This document shows, piece after piece, positions 1-11,570 of a stretch of DNA of 64,000 nt (position 1 is its first letter; every line of letters starts with the position of its first letter). A program made the position numbers and the translations under genes. This DNA comes from Cheiracanthium punctorium. Lineage: Eukaryota; Arthropoda; Arachnida; Araneae; Cheiracanthiidae. The stretch covers positions 461,790 through 525,789 of the forward strand of contig JAWZYV010000136.1 in assembly GCA_038373885.1 (NCBI GenBank), written 5' to 3'. The notes beneath the pieces are model-generated. The model ran no database searches. It saw only the letters and a list, made by a program, of their open reading frames with translations, and was not told the origin of the DNA.

Positions 1-405
1 TGCGTGACAAAAGGAGCTGTTTCAAGTGAAAATGACGTCCTATTTGAAGTCACGGTCATCAGGCTTTGAAGTAAAAATTGAGATTTCAGTTCCTCTTAAC
101 AGTTTTTCCAGATAACCTAGTTTAATTCTTTTATATTAAACTGATCGTCTGCACTGCATGAAGCATTGATAAAAGTGGGGATTGTGTACACAAAACGAAA
201 TCTTTCGAATGCGCAGAGTTTCCGCGCGCTTCGAGAAGAGCGTGAAATCCGATTTGGGTCTGTAACAAAAATTGAAAATGAGGTTATTTATTTTAGGTGG
301 ACGAAGATTAAATAGATTGAGTGTAGACATGTCTTCGTCAAACGTTTTTTTCTAGCGCCCGATGTAATTGTGTCCACAACGGGCTTTGACTTCTAGTTTG
401 ATATA
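1..405. other. unassigned non-coding flank
   Basis: No domain, terminal repeat or splice-bounded reading frame can be recognised here. The sequence has ordinary AT-rich composition up to the TA that precedes the pogo-like element at 406. Confidence 0.5.
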
Positions 406-1180
406 CAGTGAAACCTCTGTGAGCGGCCACCCCACCGTACCGAGAGTATTTGGCCACTCTCGAGGGTTTTATTTACTATTATAAGATAATTGCTATAATG
501 CGTAATATAAACAAGTCTGGCACATATTCCTTATTTAATATGAAATATATAACTTAGAAAATATAAAACTCGAAAAAGAGAAAATAGTACTTTATTTAAT
601 GCTTACTTACATTTTTTTGAAAAAATGATATAATTTGTGTCTGTTTTAAGTTTTTACCTTTTTCTGAAGCAACCATTTTTTCAAGTTCGTTTTTTACCTC
701 AAAAACAAATCTCTAACCGGCTAGTTTGTAACCGCCTTGGAATTTTCGATAATTTCATCGATTTTCCGTAAAGTCGCTTGCGTTGAAAGTTTAGCTTGCT
801 CGCCATTACAAACATCGGGAAATTCCACGTCAGGGACGGAATTAGCGCGTGAAAGGGACAAAAATTCATTTGTAGGACACCTTCAACATCTGATTGTCCC
901 AGTGATTCCCCATCTTGGGGGTGTGGGGAAAATACAAAAGAGATAACAGATTCAATTCCAGTTATTCCTGGGACTTATATTCGACCATAAACCTGACCTT
1001 GAGTTTTTCCGCTCAACATTACGGCAGGGAGTGAGTAGAATTTCCCGGAAAAGGAGATGGGCGATACCCGCTCGGTGGCCGTTTAGAGGGGATCGGATGG
1101 CCGCTGATAGAGGTTATTTTAACATTATGATCCAAAAAACCGTGCCATGAAAAATTGGCGGTTTAGAGGGGTGACCGCTG
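406..1180 (-). mobile_element. pogo/Tigger-like DNA transposon relic
   Basis: The segment starts CAGTGAAACCTCTG and ends with the reverse complement of CAGCGGTCACCCCTCT. It is flanked by TA on both sides (404-405 and 1181-1182), as expected for TA-targeting Tc1-pogo elements. Motifs of the type GCGGCCACC and TTTAGAGGGG recur near both ends. On the minus strand the middle reads as a broken, acidic C-terminal-like peptide (VPDVEFPDVCNG, later IDEIIEN, then HFFKK). This resembles the tail of pogo/CENP-B-type transposases. The catalytic part is missing. Family assignment is inferred from TA target, CAG ends and the tail. Confidence 0.5.
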
Positions 1181-1812
1181 TACAGGGGTGCCTGCTTGGA
1201 GATGTTTCACTTTATTTGAAAAGAACGTTTCGGCTTCTTAACCGTCCCATAAGGTACGGCATTTGCAAAATGCTCTCCAATCTAGCTACCATGGTAAAAC
1301 ACACACACACACATGCCAAATTTCGTATTATTAGCCACTGTAGTTTGGGCTAGGCAAAATACTGACCTACGGAAAAGGGCATGACTTTTAGGTACACCTA
1401 ACAGTTATTTGAAAAACCAAATGCAAATTACCTCGTTAATTAGTCCTCAAAACTGAACAGCTGCGTCACTTTGGTTCAGGATCCCAGCAGAAATTGTTCT
1501 CTTCGTGCTTAAACAAAACACTGTACATTAATGAACATACGAAACTTTATAAAAATGCATACTCAAGCCTTTTTGAGTAATCTCTGGAATAATATGTAAT
1601 TCGTTTTTTGTTTTTTTTTTCCCTCCAGACATGATGCAATAAAATGGTAACAGGAGAAATCATTGACGCAAGAGATATTTCCTGTTGCATCATGCAGAAG
1701 TTTGAATAATTTTGTCTTAGGAATAATTTAAAACATTTGATTTTGAAATAATTGATTTTTTCCCCTTTAACTTTCCGATTGTCTTGGAGGAAAAACAAAA
1801 ACGTAGAGAGTG

Positions 1813-1848
<36 letters not shown>

Positions 1849-2629
1849 GGTTGATGGATGCACTTTTAATAGCATAAAATAAAATGTGATTCCAATTTCA
1901 AAAAATATGCTCTATAATACATTTAAGGCTTAAGGTTGAAAAATATTTTTTTTATAATGCGTGCGTTTTAGTTATTAAATGTAGTCGTGAATCGCAGTGA
2001 AAAATAAAATTCTATGAACTACTTAAATTTTGTGTCTCAACAGCACAAAGAATTAAAAGAGAATGTATTGCATTTGGATATTTTCTCAAGCAAAATTTTA
2101 TCACAATGACAATTCCAAAGGAATTAGCATTGTGAATTTTAATAAAGTCAAAAAGTGACATCCGCACAGAACAGTGGCAAATGTACATATTGTGCAAAAC
2201 ATAATTGCTTACATTTAAAAAGCGTGTAAATTTTCACATTTATTGTTTCCCTTTTTAACCCTTTCCAACAAGGTTAAAAGTGCTTATGAGTTGCAAGGAC
2301 GTATTTATAGGGTAGGGGAGGTCCAGTGGGTCCGGACCCCTTCAAATTTACCCAGGAATGTGTAATTTTCTACATTACAGTTAAAACTCTCAACTCTAAT
2401 ATTTTTCAAGATGCTAGTATTTTGTTTAAACGAAATAGTTTATTTTTTAAAATTGATAAATTCAGTCAGATTCCATTATTTCAGAACCGCGAGATTTTAC
2501 TCGATTACTCGTTATCATTTTTAGATTTACTCATGAACTGTATGACAAAAGAAATTACGAAATGAAAGTTAGCAAATGCAAGTTTGTTTAGAATCTGGCA
2601 ACAAATGCCCACTGTGACGTTATATTGAA
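1181..2629. other. non-coding, homopolymer-rich stretch
   Basis: No gene is supported. The stretch holds a short (CA)n at about 1302-1313 and a 31-base T run at 1815-1845. A G-rich piece at 2310-2340 looks like the end of a hAT-type repeat, but no partner end was found. Confidence 0.5.
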
Positions 2630-2890
2630 TTCTCAACAACCATCAGTCACAAAGCAGTCCCATACTGATATCCCACATGTTATTTAACGACCGGTCACAC
2701 ACTAGTCACAAAGTGACTTCTCAGAATAACGTCACCTGGTGACTGGCAACAAATAAAACTTCAGTGTCCACACAGTGGAGTCGCATCAATCACAATTAAC
2801 AACTTGATTAGTTTGTGACAGTCCTGTGACAACTGTAACCCCCTGTACCGTCACACAGACTTTTTTGTGACCATTTGTGCCATTAGGAAA
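2630..2890. repeat. cluster of GTCAC/GTGAC motifs
   Basis: Within about 260 bases the pentamer GTCAC and its complement GTGAC occur more than ten times at irregular spacing, often near inverted partners (for example GTCACAAAGTGAC at 2706). No reading frame explains this. It resembles a degenerate short-motif repeat rather than a regular microsatellite. Function unknown. Confidence 0.45.
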
Positions 2891-3093
2891 TGATTATTTA
2901 GTCGGGTTTTCTACAAAACAATGTTATGGGTGAATTTTTAATGATCATTTTAAGCGAAGATAGATAAGTTTAATGCTTGTTTTGGCTGCAAGCGCTTAGC
3001 GATCTCCAAGGAGGGCTCGCCTCACCGTTTGAGAACCACTGGTTTAGCGAATACTGCTGTTAAAATTTATTTTTCCGAAAACCATATTTTTAA

Positions 3094-3586
3094 CCCTTTG
3101 AGGCGCAACCCTTTCCAATGCTGAAAAAAGGGCAGCCGTTGCCATCGCTCGACTTAACTACCAGCAAGATGGCGGACGATCGAAACGTTCATCGCGTGCC
3201 ACAGATCTAGAGACCCTTTTTTTGACGACAGCTGGCTGTGCCGCACAGCCAGCTGTCGTCAAAAAAAGGGATCTCTAAATCTGTGGCACGCGATGAACGT
3301 TTTTCGATCGTCCGCACACTTGCTGGTAGTTAAGTCGAGCGATGGCAACGGCTGCCCTTTTTTCAGCATTGGGCAATCTATCCAGCTGTTCTCGCATTCT
3401 TCCATTTTCCAGCAGATGTCAGTGCTGTTAAAAGAAATCTTTTTACGGGAAATGACGTGCTGAAAAGTAAAGGATTCTCGTGGAGCTAACTATTTTTATA
3501 GAAATCCAATCTATTCTTCGTGACTGGCAACGGTCAAAACGTCAGAGTTTGGTGTTCCCAGAGCGGGAACACTGCGCGTTAAAGGG
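3094..3586 (+). mobile_element. piggyBac-type MITE, long form, copy 1
   Basis: The 493-bp element lies between TTAA at 3090-3093 and TTAA at 3587-3590, the piggyBac target site. The ends read CCCTTTGAGGCGCAACC and GCGCGTTAAAGGG. The left half (about 3118-3370) is a near-perfect palindrome centred near 3242, with arms running from the AAAAAAGGGCAGCCG block to its complement. The right half is unique and ends with a subterminal dyad, TTCCCAGAGCGGGAA. There is no coding capacity. At least eight further copies or fragments occur in this window. Superfamily is inferred from TTAA plus CCC ends. Confidence 0.75.
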
Positions 3587-3590
3587 TTAA

Positions 3591-4130
3591 AGAAAGATGT
3601 GTATTTTTCAATTTTTAAGCTTTTGCTCGCATTTGAAGCTTGAAGAATTTGTTCTCTTGATTTTGTTTATCGCATTCAGAATTTTTACTGTCACAGAAGA
3701 ATGCAATTACAGGAACACTCACCATTATTTGAGATCAAATTTGAGTTTGAATCCCATATTCTCACTATTTACTTAGAATTGCTAAATTCACGAAACTGGT
3801 CGGTGTTTTCTCAAGATTTCTCTAATACTCCTTATGCCCCTCAAATGATTTTAATGCGTAGGCGGAGGAGTCTAAATTCAACTCCCACAGCTTTCCAAAA
3901 CTTTATCGGATACGTCTAAACACTTTGCATACGATTGATTGCATAATTATCTGAATATAATAAATTTAAGGTAGACCGATCAGTGAGTGAACAAGCGCAG
4001 CGAATAAACAATTTGAACGTAATAATTAAAAAAAAAAAAATCTGGGGTGACTCCACTCGACTTTCCGAACACTTACGATTAAGATCATTACCAAGCACTT
4101 AAATAAATTTTAATGGATGAATAATTCAAA
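3591..4130. other. non-coding spacer
   Basis: No recognisable gene or element. A 12-base A run lies at about 4028-4039. Short open frames at 3701-3919 and 3916-4098 have no domain features. Confidence 0.4.
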
Positions 4131-4135
4131 CATAT

Positions 4136-4555
4136 ACACCAAATTGAAACTCAATCGAATGCACCGTTTAAACGCTTGCGCACTTTCAAGAATTTCTCCC
4201 CATATGCCATTATGCCATAACATAAAAGAAAGTTTTGTCGTAGCCCTTTAGGAGAATCATAAGTCCTATACACACCAAAATCAATACCGGTCTTAGGATG
4301 GTGGTTTATAACATGTATACCGAATTTGAGCTCAATCGAATGTATCGTTTAAACGCTAGCGCACTTTCAAGAAATTCCCCCCATAGGCCATAATGTAAAA
4401 GAAATCTTTGTCGTAGCCCTGTAGAAAAACTATAAGTCCTATACACACCAAAATCAATACCGGTCTTGCAACGGTGGTTTATGACATATATATCCAATTT
4501 GAGCTCAATCGAATGCTCCGTTCAGGAGCTATCGTGTTCACTCACATACACACAA

Positions 4556-4587
<32 letters not shown>

Positions 4588-4620
4588 ACATACATACATA
4601 CATCTCGTAAAAATAGCATA
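4136..4620 (+). repeat. tandem module plus (CA)n tract, probable retroposon 3' tail
   Basis: Two full units and a partial third of about 180 bp follow one another (about 4140, 4323 and 4498). Each carries the blocks CTCAATCGAATG, GCGCACTTTCAAGAA, TTGTCGTAGCCCT and ATCAATACCGGTCTT. The array runs into (CA)n/(CATA)n at 4541-4612, then a block ending TTTTTTCATGATTACAATAC. A module with a microsatellite before such a block resembles a LINE-type 3' tail. That is recollection-level inference, because no reverse transcriptase is present. Confidence 0.5.
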
Positions 4621-5218
4621 AATGGATTCAGAAGCCCTCAAAACGTGTAAAAACACCAAAATCTCGAAGTCGAATTTTTTCATGATTACAATACTTTCCT
4701 TACATGGTACATGTTCGGAAAGTAATAACGAGTTTTTAGTCAAAGGATTGACAACGGTAAATTCCTTCTGTGTAATAGAAAGCTATTTCAGGCTTAACTG
4801 CTTTCCCTGATCACACGTTCTTCTCTTGAAAGCATAATCATTTTTTGGTGAGCAGTTTACAATATCCCTTTGCTGAAAATATGTAATTTCAGTAAATGAA
4901 CATCACAATGTCAATGTCTATTCATTTACTGAATTCTTGAATCATTTTTGAGACTTAAAAACTTTGAAAAAGCCCACTTGTAATTTATAAGATTCTCCTT
5001 CCTACATACATACAAGGGGGTGATCCGATGAAAATGTACGAAACGACACGGTGGGTACAAATGTAGACTTATTCAAAATAGACACCATAGGCCTGAGCAC
5101 AACGGTCCCACTGAAGAACAAGCAGCAGGATTCCTTGCTCCCAGAATTCCTGTGGCCGTGACGAGACCCAGTCCGTCACAACGTCTTTGAGTGAGTACGT
5201 TGTCCGAGTTGAAGCGCT

Positions 5219-6073
5219 CATAGGCGTAGAGTTATATGGGCCCGTGGGGCTCGAGCCCCCCCCAATAAATTGTGAATAGGGGCTGAGCCCACCCAATAAT
5301 TTATCACTAAACGCAGAAAACTAATTTATACTTACATAAAAAAAGTATTCACGCTATTTACAAATGTTTAAAAAAAACCTTTACTTGTACTTTAAAAAAT
5401 TTTCTTCTTTTGATTTCAATCATGATTTAGTATTCATTGTGACGCCCTGTAACACAAAATGTTACTATAAGCTGCCCTCGCCAGGCTCTGGTTCATTAAA
5501 ATCAGATTATGCAATGTAAAGTATGAAATGAAGAAAAGTTCAGATGTGTCTAAAATGCACTATCTCATCGAAAATGTTTTTTTTTTTTCCCTTTGGATTT
5601 TTTACTTTGCTTTTATTTTTAACTTATAACATGGTAGGAAGATACTAACATGGATACTTACCTTACATTGGTGTAGAATTCTATGGACCCATAGAGATCG
5701 AGCGCCTCCAATAATTTACACTTATATATAGTAAGTCATAGCTGCCAACTACTACGGAATATAACTAACACTTTTTGTAAACAGTATATTTTTAATTATT
5801 TTTTTCAAAATAGTAACCAGCTCGCGCGCGCATCACAAAAATTTTGCTATATTTTAAGCCGAAAAATCATGTAGAAAAAGTGGTTAATTATATTCCGTAG
5901 TAGTTGGCAACTATGAGTAAGTTATATGTACGTGAATCAGTGGCGTAGCCAGAAATTTTTCATGGGCGGGGGGGGTTACGACTTTTAACTCATATGTATA
6001 TACCCCATTGACGTGAATATATGTGGTTGTGGGGCCCGGCCCCCCCAATAATTTTGAAAACTTTACGCTTATG
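5219..6073. mobile_element. non-autonomous hAT-type element (855 bp)
   Basis: An exact 8-bp duplication GAAGCGCT flanks it at 5211-5218 and 6074-6081. The ends are CATAGGCGTAGAG and the complement of CATAAGCGTAAAG. G/C tracts with CCCCCCCAATAA lie just inside both ends. No transposase is encoded. A second copy in reverse orientation begins at 63427 and runs off the window. Internally it contains a separate MITE (5737-5915) and a sequence CAGTGGCGTAGCCAG at 5938 that looks like another hAT terminus. Confidence 0.8.
5737..5915. mobile_element. 179-bp MITE with about 35-bp TIRs nested in hAT
   Basis: The inverted ends share CATAG(C/T)TGCCAACTACTACG and continue through AATATAA(C/T)TAACCACTTTTT. 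Flanks repeat AGTAAGT at 5730-5736 and 5916-5922, giving a 7-8 bp duplication. The same MITE occupies the same place in the second copy of the host repeat (about 63603-63778), so it inserted before that family spread. Confidence 0.65.
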
Positions 6074-6466
6074 GAAGCGCTTCCCTTTCAGGTGTTTCTC
6101 CAGTATAGCCAACACATGGAAATCGCAGGGCGACATGTCCGGACTGATGGGCGGATGGTCCAATGTCTCCCACTTGAACATGGCCAGTTCCTTGGCGAAA
6201 ACCGACACTCCATTTTCTCATTGACTTGTGGGACACACAGTCTTCCCAGTATACGGTTATCATCCTGCGATGAATAGTGGCTGGTTTAACTAATCTTCCG
6301 CTGTCAGAAATCGGATAACGCCTCTCTGTCCCTAAATCGCCGAATTTTGCAATGTGAACGCCATCCTGTCCTCCCACGCACTGCCGCGTCCATTGGACGT
6401 AGGAGGTTCCTTTTTATGAGAGGTTCTGCCCTCTCCTGCAGGCCCCCCGCACCGAAGACTCCAATT

Positions 6467-6631
6467 CAGGGGCGTAGCCAGAAATTTTTCATGGGGGGTT
6501 ATGACTACTGCAACTCATATATATGTATACATATGTGTGATAATGTAGTGAAGAATATGCATTTTGTATGGCAAAAAATTTCTCATGGGGGGTTATGACC
6601 CCCCTAACCCCCCCCCTTTGCTACGCCTCTG
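6467..6631. mobile_element. 165-bp hAT MITE
   Basis: It is flanked by the exact 8-bp duplication CTCCAATT (6459-6466 and 6632-6639). Ends read CAGGGGCGTAGC and, reversed, CAGAGGCGTAGC. The body is G-rich (CATGGGGGGTTATGAC, repeated near both ends). It sits inside the mariner relic and is non-coding. Confidence 0.85.
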
Positions 6632-7115
6632 CTCCAATTGCATCCCTAGATGTCTCGCTACGTTCTCTCATAGCGGCATAGGCAAATATGTAAACAATTA
6701 AGTTTTTACGAGGTTTCGTACCTTTTCATTTGATCACCCATTGTAAATTAGATGTAACAAAATGTGCTCACATAGGTAAATACAAAAATTTATAGCAGAA
6801 AATATTATGGTTGATTTAAAAGCAAATGCCGTGTTAGTATTTGAGGTTTCTGTGCCGTAACATTAACTGTTTTCGTTTTCCCCCAATTTATAGCTGGTGA
6901 TATGGTTTACCTTCATCTGTATACTTATAAATGCCGTTGCTTCAACTATTTTTTAATAATAAGCGTTAAAAGCTGCCGCAAACTCACCCCCTACCACGTC
7001 TCAAAGTTACTCTAGTAGTCACAAAGTAACAAGGGTTTACTGTATAATATGGTGGTTGTTTTTTATGCAAAACACGTAATGATCTCGATCCAAAATAGTG
7101 TCTGTATACCATTAA

Positions 7116-7617
7116 CCCTTTGAGGCGCAACCCTTTCCCAATGCTGCAAAAAGGACAGCCGTTGCCATCGCTCGACTTAACTACCAGCAAGATGGCGGAC
7201 GATCGAAACGTTCTTCGCGTGCCACAGATCTAGAGACCCTTTTTGACGACAGCTGGCTGTGCGTCAGCCTGCGTCAAAAAGGGTCTCTAGATCTGTGGCA
7301 CGCGATGAACGTTTCGATCGTCCGCCATCTTGCTGGTAGTTAAGTCGAGCGATGGCAACGGCTGCCCTTTTTTCAGCATTGGGCAATCTATCCAGCTGTT
7401 CTCGCATTCTTCCATTTTTCAGCAGATGTCAGTGCTGTTAAAAATAATCGTGACCATTTTTTTTACGGGAAATAACGTGCTAAAAAGTAAAGGATTCTCG
7501 TGGAGCTATGTCACCCGCAAGTATTTTTATAGAAATTAAATCTATTCTTTGTGACTTTCAACAGTCAAAATGTCAGAGTTGGGTGTTCCCAAGGCGGGAA
7601 CACTGCGCGTTAAAGGG
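7116..7617 (+). mobile_element. piggyBac-type MITE, long form, copy 2
   Basis: It lies between TTAA at 7112-7115 and TTAA at 7618-7621. It is collinear with copy 1: palindromic left half centred near 7260, unique right half, subterminal dyad close to the right end, no coding capacity. The preceding 6746-7111 stretch shows nothing recognisable. Confidence 0.75.
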
Positions 7618-7621
7618 TTAA

Positions 7622-8987
7622 GAGTTCTTGTACAGGAACACTCAAAAGATTCCCAATGCATCTCGCAATGTTTGGAGACGATGCATCACCAAATTTGGAC
7701 TAATAAAGGACTGTCGTGTTGGAAAATATTTTATACTCTGAGCGCTTGGCATTATTTATCTTTCTTTACTTTTTTTAAAATTTCACAACCAAGTCAAAAC
7801 ACCATATTTAGTTTTTCATAATTCAGCACCAGGAGTCCAATAATTTGGCCAACACTGTTTATTAGATATTAAGACTAATTAAAGAGGCAATTGCAAACAA
7901 AAACACTTAGGAAGTGGTAACAAGATATTACAGTTTTTTTACACGTATGTGCACATTCCCTCTTTCTCTCCCACCTCCCTGTCTCTCTCTATTTTTTGTT
8001 TCGGGAACTAAAACGAAAAAAGGATAGTGCTGTGATATCTATGAGCGACAGGTTGAGATTAGTGATTCTGAAAGAAATACAGAAAGAATTATTTTCTCTT
8101 CATCACATAAGAATAACAACAAAATCGATGAGCATGTTTTCTTTCGCTTTTTAGGAAATATAACCGCGACAAGGCTGTAATGTTTAATGTTTATATATAT
8201 ATATATATATATATATATTCTGTCCTACCTTTATTTAATAATACAAAAAACATTTTTTTTAAAATTTATTCGATTAATCTTCTGTCATACAATAACTTAT
8301 TATTCATACTTTGTCACAAATAATAATAATTATATTTTTTAAAACAATATCTTATATTTAATTGGCTATACCATCTATTTTATTCAATCATTTTAATTTA
8401 TTATTATTCTATATGTATTTAATTATATTAATATACCTGGCTACTCTTAAAGTATAATAATATTACCTTTTAGTATTTGGCAACACCTATACTTTCTTCT
8501 TTCCACTTTTACACTTTTATTTTGTGGCAACACCATTTTTCACTTTTTACAATTCTTAACATTGGCAATACATATTACTTGTTTTCAACGTGTTTTCCAT
8601 GTGCTCAAGTGTGGTATGTAGATTTATAATTGCTATTTCTATTTTTTTTTATCTCTTTTCCCCCTTTATATAGTAGGGTAGGGCCCAGAACGTGTGGAGT
8701 TAATATCTCTTTTGATATGCCACACAACCGAAACCCTACTATTTTGTTTGCTTTTAATTATAATCCACTGTTCGTGGTCCCTGAAGATGGTGACAGTGGT
8801 TATAATTTCCGTTCCATTCTATTTTCACATTAATTTTTGCACATTGTTTGGCTTAGCTTTTATTAATTTTTATTATTATTATTATCTTTTCAAAATGTAG
8901 TTTCTAATTCTTGCTTCGAGCTGTTATATTTTTAATGCGAGGTATGTCTTATTTGCAGTATGTTTTGTGTTTTACTTATTAGTTATA
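7622..8987. other. non-coding, AT-rich with (TA)n
   Basis: No gene is supported. A (TA)n tract lies at about 8191-8218. The segment 8670-8800 contains paired sequences (TAGGGTAG / CCCTACTA; GTGTGG / CCACAC) and CCTGAAGATGGTGACAG. Similar 'CCTGAAGATG' blocks occur near ends of some retroposons, but no coding sequence allows a class call. Confidence 0.35.
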
Positions 8988-8989
8988 TA

Positions 8990-10398
8990 CACTGCTGGCC
9001 ACCCAAATTGCAACACCAAGAAAAACAAGAGATATCACAACAAAATTTATTGTGTAGATAACATGTTGACCAAGTAACAAATGATTAAATTTACAGCATT
9101 CTATGAAGCGTGGTTCCTGCCAAAATCAGTACCCAGAGTAGCCGCCGTTGTTGGAGATCACAGCTGCCACACGCCTCGGCATTGATTCAAAGAGACTTTG
9201 AATGTGTTCTTGGGGTACAGCAGACCAAGCAGCTTCCACACGTTGCCAAAGTTGATCTGGTGTGACAGCTGGGGATGAACTCTGGGTCAGTCGTTGAGCA
9301 ACCATGGACCACATGTTTTCTATCGGCGAAAGATCCGGAGAGCGCGCCGGCCAGGGAAGCAATTCAATCTGGTGATTGACGAAGAACCCTTGGACAATGC
9401 GTGCCACGTGTGGCCGTGCATTATCCTGCTGAAATATGGCTGTTGGCAAGCCCTGAAGGTAAGAAAGGACAACTGGCTCCAACACCTCGGAGATGTAGCG
9501 CTGGCTGGTTAAAGTACCGGCAATGCGTACTAGAGGAGTGCGAGAGAGATATCCGATACCGCCCCATACCATAATACCCGGTGCAGGACCAGTGTGACGG
9601 TGCATAATGCAGCTGTTCAGCATCCTCTCTCCACGGTGTCTCCAGACTCGAATCCGACCGTCGTGGTGTTGCATACAGAAGCGTGACTCTTCAGTAAAGA
9701 GAATTTCATTCCATTCTGTCGTCCACATCCTTCTTTCATCGCACCATTGGCGGCGGAGACGTCTGTGGTTCCGCGTCAGAGGTAGACAAAGCAACGGACG
9801 TCTTGCGGACAGACCATTCTGCTGTAAACGACGTCGAATGGTACGCGCAGACACTGGATGATGCGTTACAGACTGAATCTGCTGTGATATGGTTCGTGAT
9901 GTGACTGAGCGGTCCGTCACTGCCATGCGTACAATCTGCCTGTCATCACGTGACGTGGTGCACTGAGGTCGATGCGGTCGATCACGTCTGTCCGTCGTAC
10001 CCTCCTGCACCCAACGATCACATATCCGCATCACAGTTGTTTGGTTTCGTCCAATACGACGACCGATTTCCCTGAAAGATAACCCACAATCTCGGTATGC
10101 CACTATCCTTCCTCTGTCAAACTCGGATACTTGATCAAAAGATGATCGTTGTTTCCTACGAGGCATAATTTATCGTTTTTTTGAAAAAAAAGCAAGAAAA
10201 ACACAATTGCTGTACTTGAAACCGTCGAAATCTCCAAGCCTTAAATAGCGCTTTGAGGTGGCGCCACAGGCGCGCTTGATGTGCGTCTGCGCTGAAATTC
10301 TAATCATTTGCATATCTCACCTCAGCTAATGCATGTTGTAAATTTCATATTATTTGCATGCTTCCTTCAGGGTGTTGCATTTACGATGGCCAGCAGTG
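8990..10398 (-). mobile_element. full-length Tc1-like transposon
   Basis: The 1409-bp element is bounded by TA at 8988-8989 and 10399-10400 inside a (TA)n tract. TIRs of about 28 bp start CACTGCTGGCCA on both ends and share GCAACACC further in. A single uninterrupted transposase frame fills most of it. Intact TIRs, intact frame and unbroken flanks suggest this is the youngest Tc1-mariner insertion here. Confidence 0.92.
9126..10166 (-). CDS. Tc1-family transposase, intact frame, altered first catalytic residue
   Basis: This 346-residue protein would bind the element's TIRs and catalyse cut-and-paste insertion at TA. Residues about 11-110 form the paired helix-turn-helix region (FDRGRIVAYRDCGLSFREIG, later ARTIRRRL) with basic linkers. 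The catalytic core shows ILFTEESRF near residues 155-163, VWGGI, then IFQQDNARPH, and 34 residues later the Glu of PDLSPIENMW, so the spacing is DD34E-type. In Tc1 proteins the first motif normally reads DES. Here codon GAA gives Glu159 at the catalytic Asp position. Length matches the family (about 340). The start Met is the first ATG inside the left-of-gene TIR region. The D-to-E change probably weakens or abolishes catalysis, although Glu can coordinate metal. Confidence 0.93.
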   Translation of the reverse strand: MPRRKQRSSFDQVSEFDRGRIVAYRDCGLSFREIGRRIGRNQTTVMRICDRWVQEGTTDRRDRPHRPQCTTSRDDRQIVRMAVTDRSVTSRTISQQIQSVTHHPVSARTIRRRLQQNGLSARRPLLCLPLTRNHRRLRRQWCDERRMWTTEWNEILFTEESRFCMQHHDGRIRVWRHRGERMLNSCIMHRHTGPAPGIMVWGGIGYLSRTPLVRIAGTLTSQRYISEVLEPVVLSYLQGLPTAIFQQDNARPHVARIVQGFFVNHQIELLPWPARSPDLSPIENMWSMVAQRLTQSSSPAVTPDQLWQRVEAAWSAVPQEHIQSLFESMPRRVAAVISNNGGYSGY

Positions 10399-10400
10399 TA

Positions 10401-11100
10401 TATATATATATATATATATAGTTTTTAAAGCTTCAGAATTTCCTTTATTTTCTATTTTCAGTTTTTAGCTTTAAACAGTTACAGAAATTTTGCATTTCCT
10501 AATACAATTAATTATATATCCATGAGCTTTCTTATTTTCATATTTTAAAAATACTATTAGAAATAACTCTTTTGCAAACTTTACAGCTTTGACAGTAAGC
10601 TTGAACATTTTGAGTTTTATTTTACTGTTATCTGTGAAAAAATTTCTATAAAGAAACAAAAATCTGCTGTAAAACTATTAATTTCTTTATTTCCAAAATG
10701 TTATTTTGGAAAAGAACTTTTGGACTTACCTTTTTTTTTATCCAAATGCGATTAAGAATTAGCAATTAAAAGTTTCTAATTACCAGTATGAAAATGTTAA
10801 TGCTAATCATTTATCATTCAGTAATTAACCTAACGTAAATCATCTTTTCTACAAATTTTTAAAACCGAAACTACAAGTCACGTAATATTTTATCACTGAG
10901 ATAATAGAACTGAATGAATGTTAAGTTCGCTGGCCTTCAGTATCCATGGTAATCCTCATAGTTTTCTTGCGTACTAAATCTTAAAAGTTTTATTTCTTAT
11001 TTATCAATCAGTATGTAATTCGAATAAAGGGAATTCTATTATTATCAAATAAAAAAGTTTCACGAATGATCAGTTCGTTATTTAGATTTATACGCTCATA
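10401..11100. other. non-coding spacer
   Basis: Begins with (TA)n to about 10421. AT-rich, with no domain, terminal repeats or splice-bounded frame recognised. Confidence 0.45.
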
Positions 11101-11104
11101 TTAA

Positions 11105-11550
11105 CCCTTTAAAGCGCAGTGTTCCCGCTCTGGGAACACCATATTCTGATGTTTTGACTGTTGCCAGTCACGAAGAATAGATTTGATTTCTATGAAAATA
11201 GTTGCGGGTGACATAGCTCCACAAGAATCCTTTACTTTTTAGCACGTCATTTCCCGTCAAAAAATGGTCACGATTATTTTTAACAGCACTGACATCTGCC
11301 GAAAACTGGAAGAACGCGAGAACAGCTGAATAGATTGCCCAATTCTGAAAAAAGGGCAGCCGTTGCCATCGCCCGACTTAACTACCAGCAAGATGGCGGA
11401 CGATCGAAACGTTCATCGCGTGCCACAGATCTAGAGACCCTTTTTTGACGACAGCTGGCTGTGTGGCGAACACACAGCCACCACAGCCTGTGTAACGCAT
11501 GTCTGGTGGTGAACACAGTTCGCTGTGTGTTCGCCACCAGACACGTGTTA
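11105..11550 (-). mobile_element. piggyBac-type MITE, copy 3, truncated, with an added palindrome
   Basis: It starts at TTAA 11101-11104 with the family's right end (CCCTTTAAAGCGCAGTG, then the TTCCCGCTCTGGGAA dyad) and proceeds in reverse orientation to the hairpin centre near 11462. The second palindrome arm and the other TTAA end are missing. In their place lies an unrelated inverted pair, GTGTGGCGAACACACAGC (about 11460) and GCTGTGTGTTCGCCAC (about 11521). The odd tip may mark a breakage and repair event at the hairpin. Confidence 0.6.
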
Positions 11551-11570
11551 CCACCTTTTTGGGTCACAAT

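Larger units (their letters stand above)
5069..6377 (-). pseudogene. mariner transposase pseudogene (DD34D type), internally deleted
   Basis: Reading the minus strand, a helix-turn-helix-like part (RRMITVYWEDCVSHKSMRKW, about 6287-6228) is followed almost directly by the third catalytic region HPPISPDMSPCDFH. Next comes LKGKRF, and after the 855-bp hAT the C-terminal tail EFWEQGILLLVLQWDRCAQA ending at 5069. The core with the first two catalytic Asp residues is deleted, and frame changes separate the parts. The hAT interrupts the gene right after the KRF motif. It cannot encode an active transposase. Confidence 0.75.
5013..6743 (-). mobile_element. internally deleted mariner-like element carrying two hAT insertions
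   Basis: Terminal inverted repeats begin CAAGGGGGTGATCCGATG on the left and CAATGGGTGATCAAATG on the reversed right end. TA flanks both ends (5011-5012 and 6744-6745). Two later hAT elements (5219-6073 and 6467-6631) sit inside with their own 8-bp duplications. Removing them leaves about 0.7 kb of mariner, roughly half a normal element, so the central transposase was lost. TIRs, TA duplication and transposase pieces all agree. Confidence 0.8.

Noticed and set aside
5938..6073. separate hAT element starting CAGTGGCGTAGCCAG
   Set aside because: The terminus is convincing, but no matching second end or duplication was found. It was left as part of the 855-bp hAT, which has an exact duplication.
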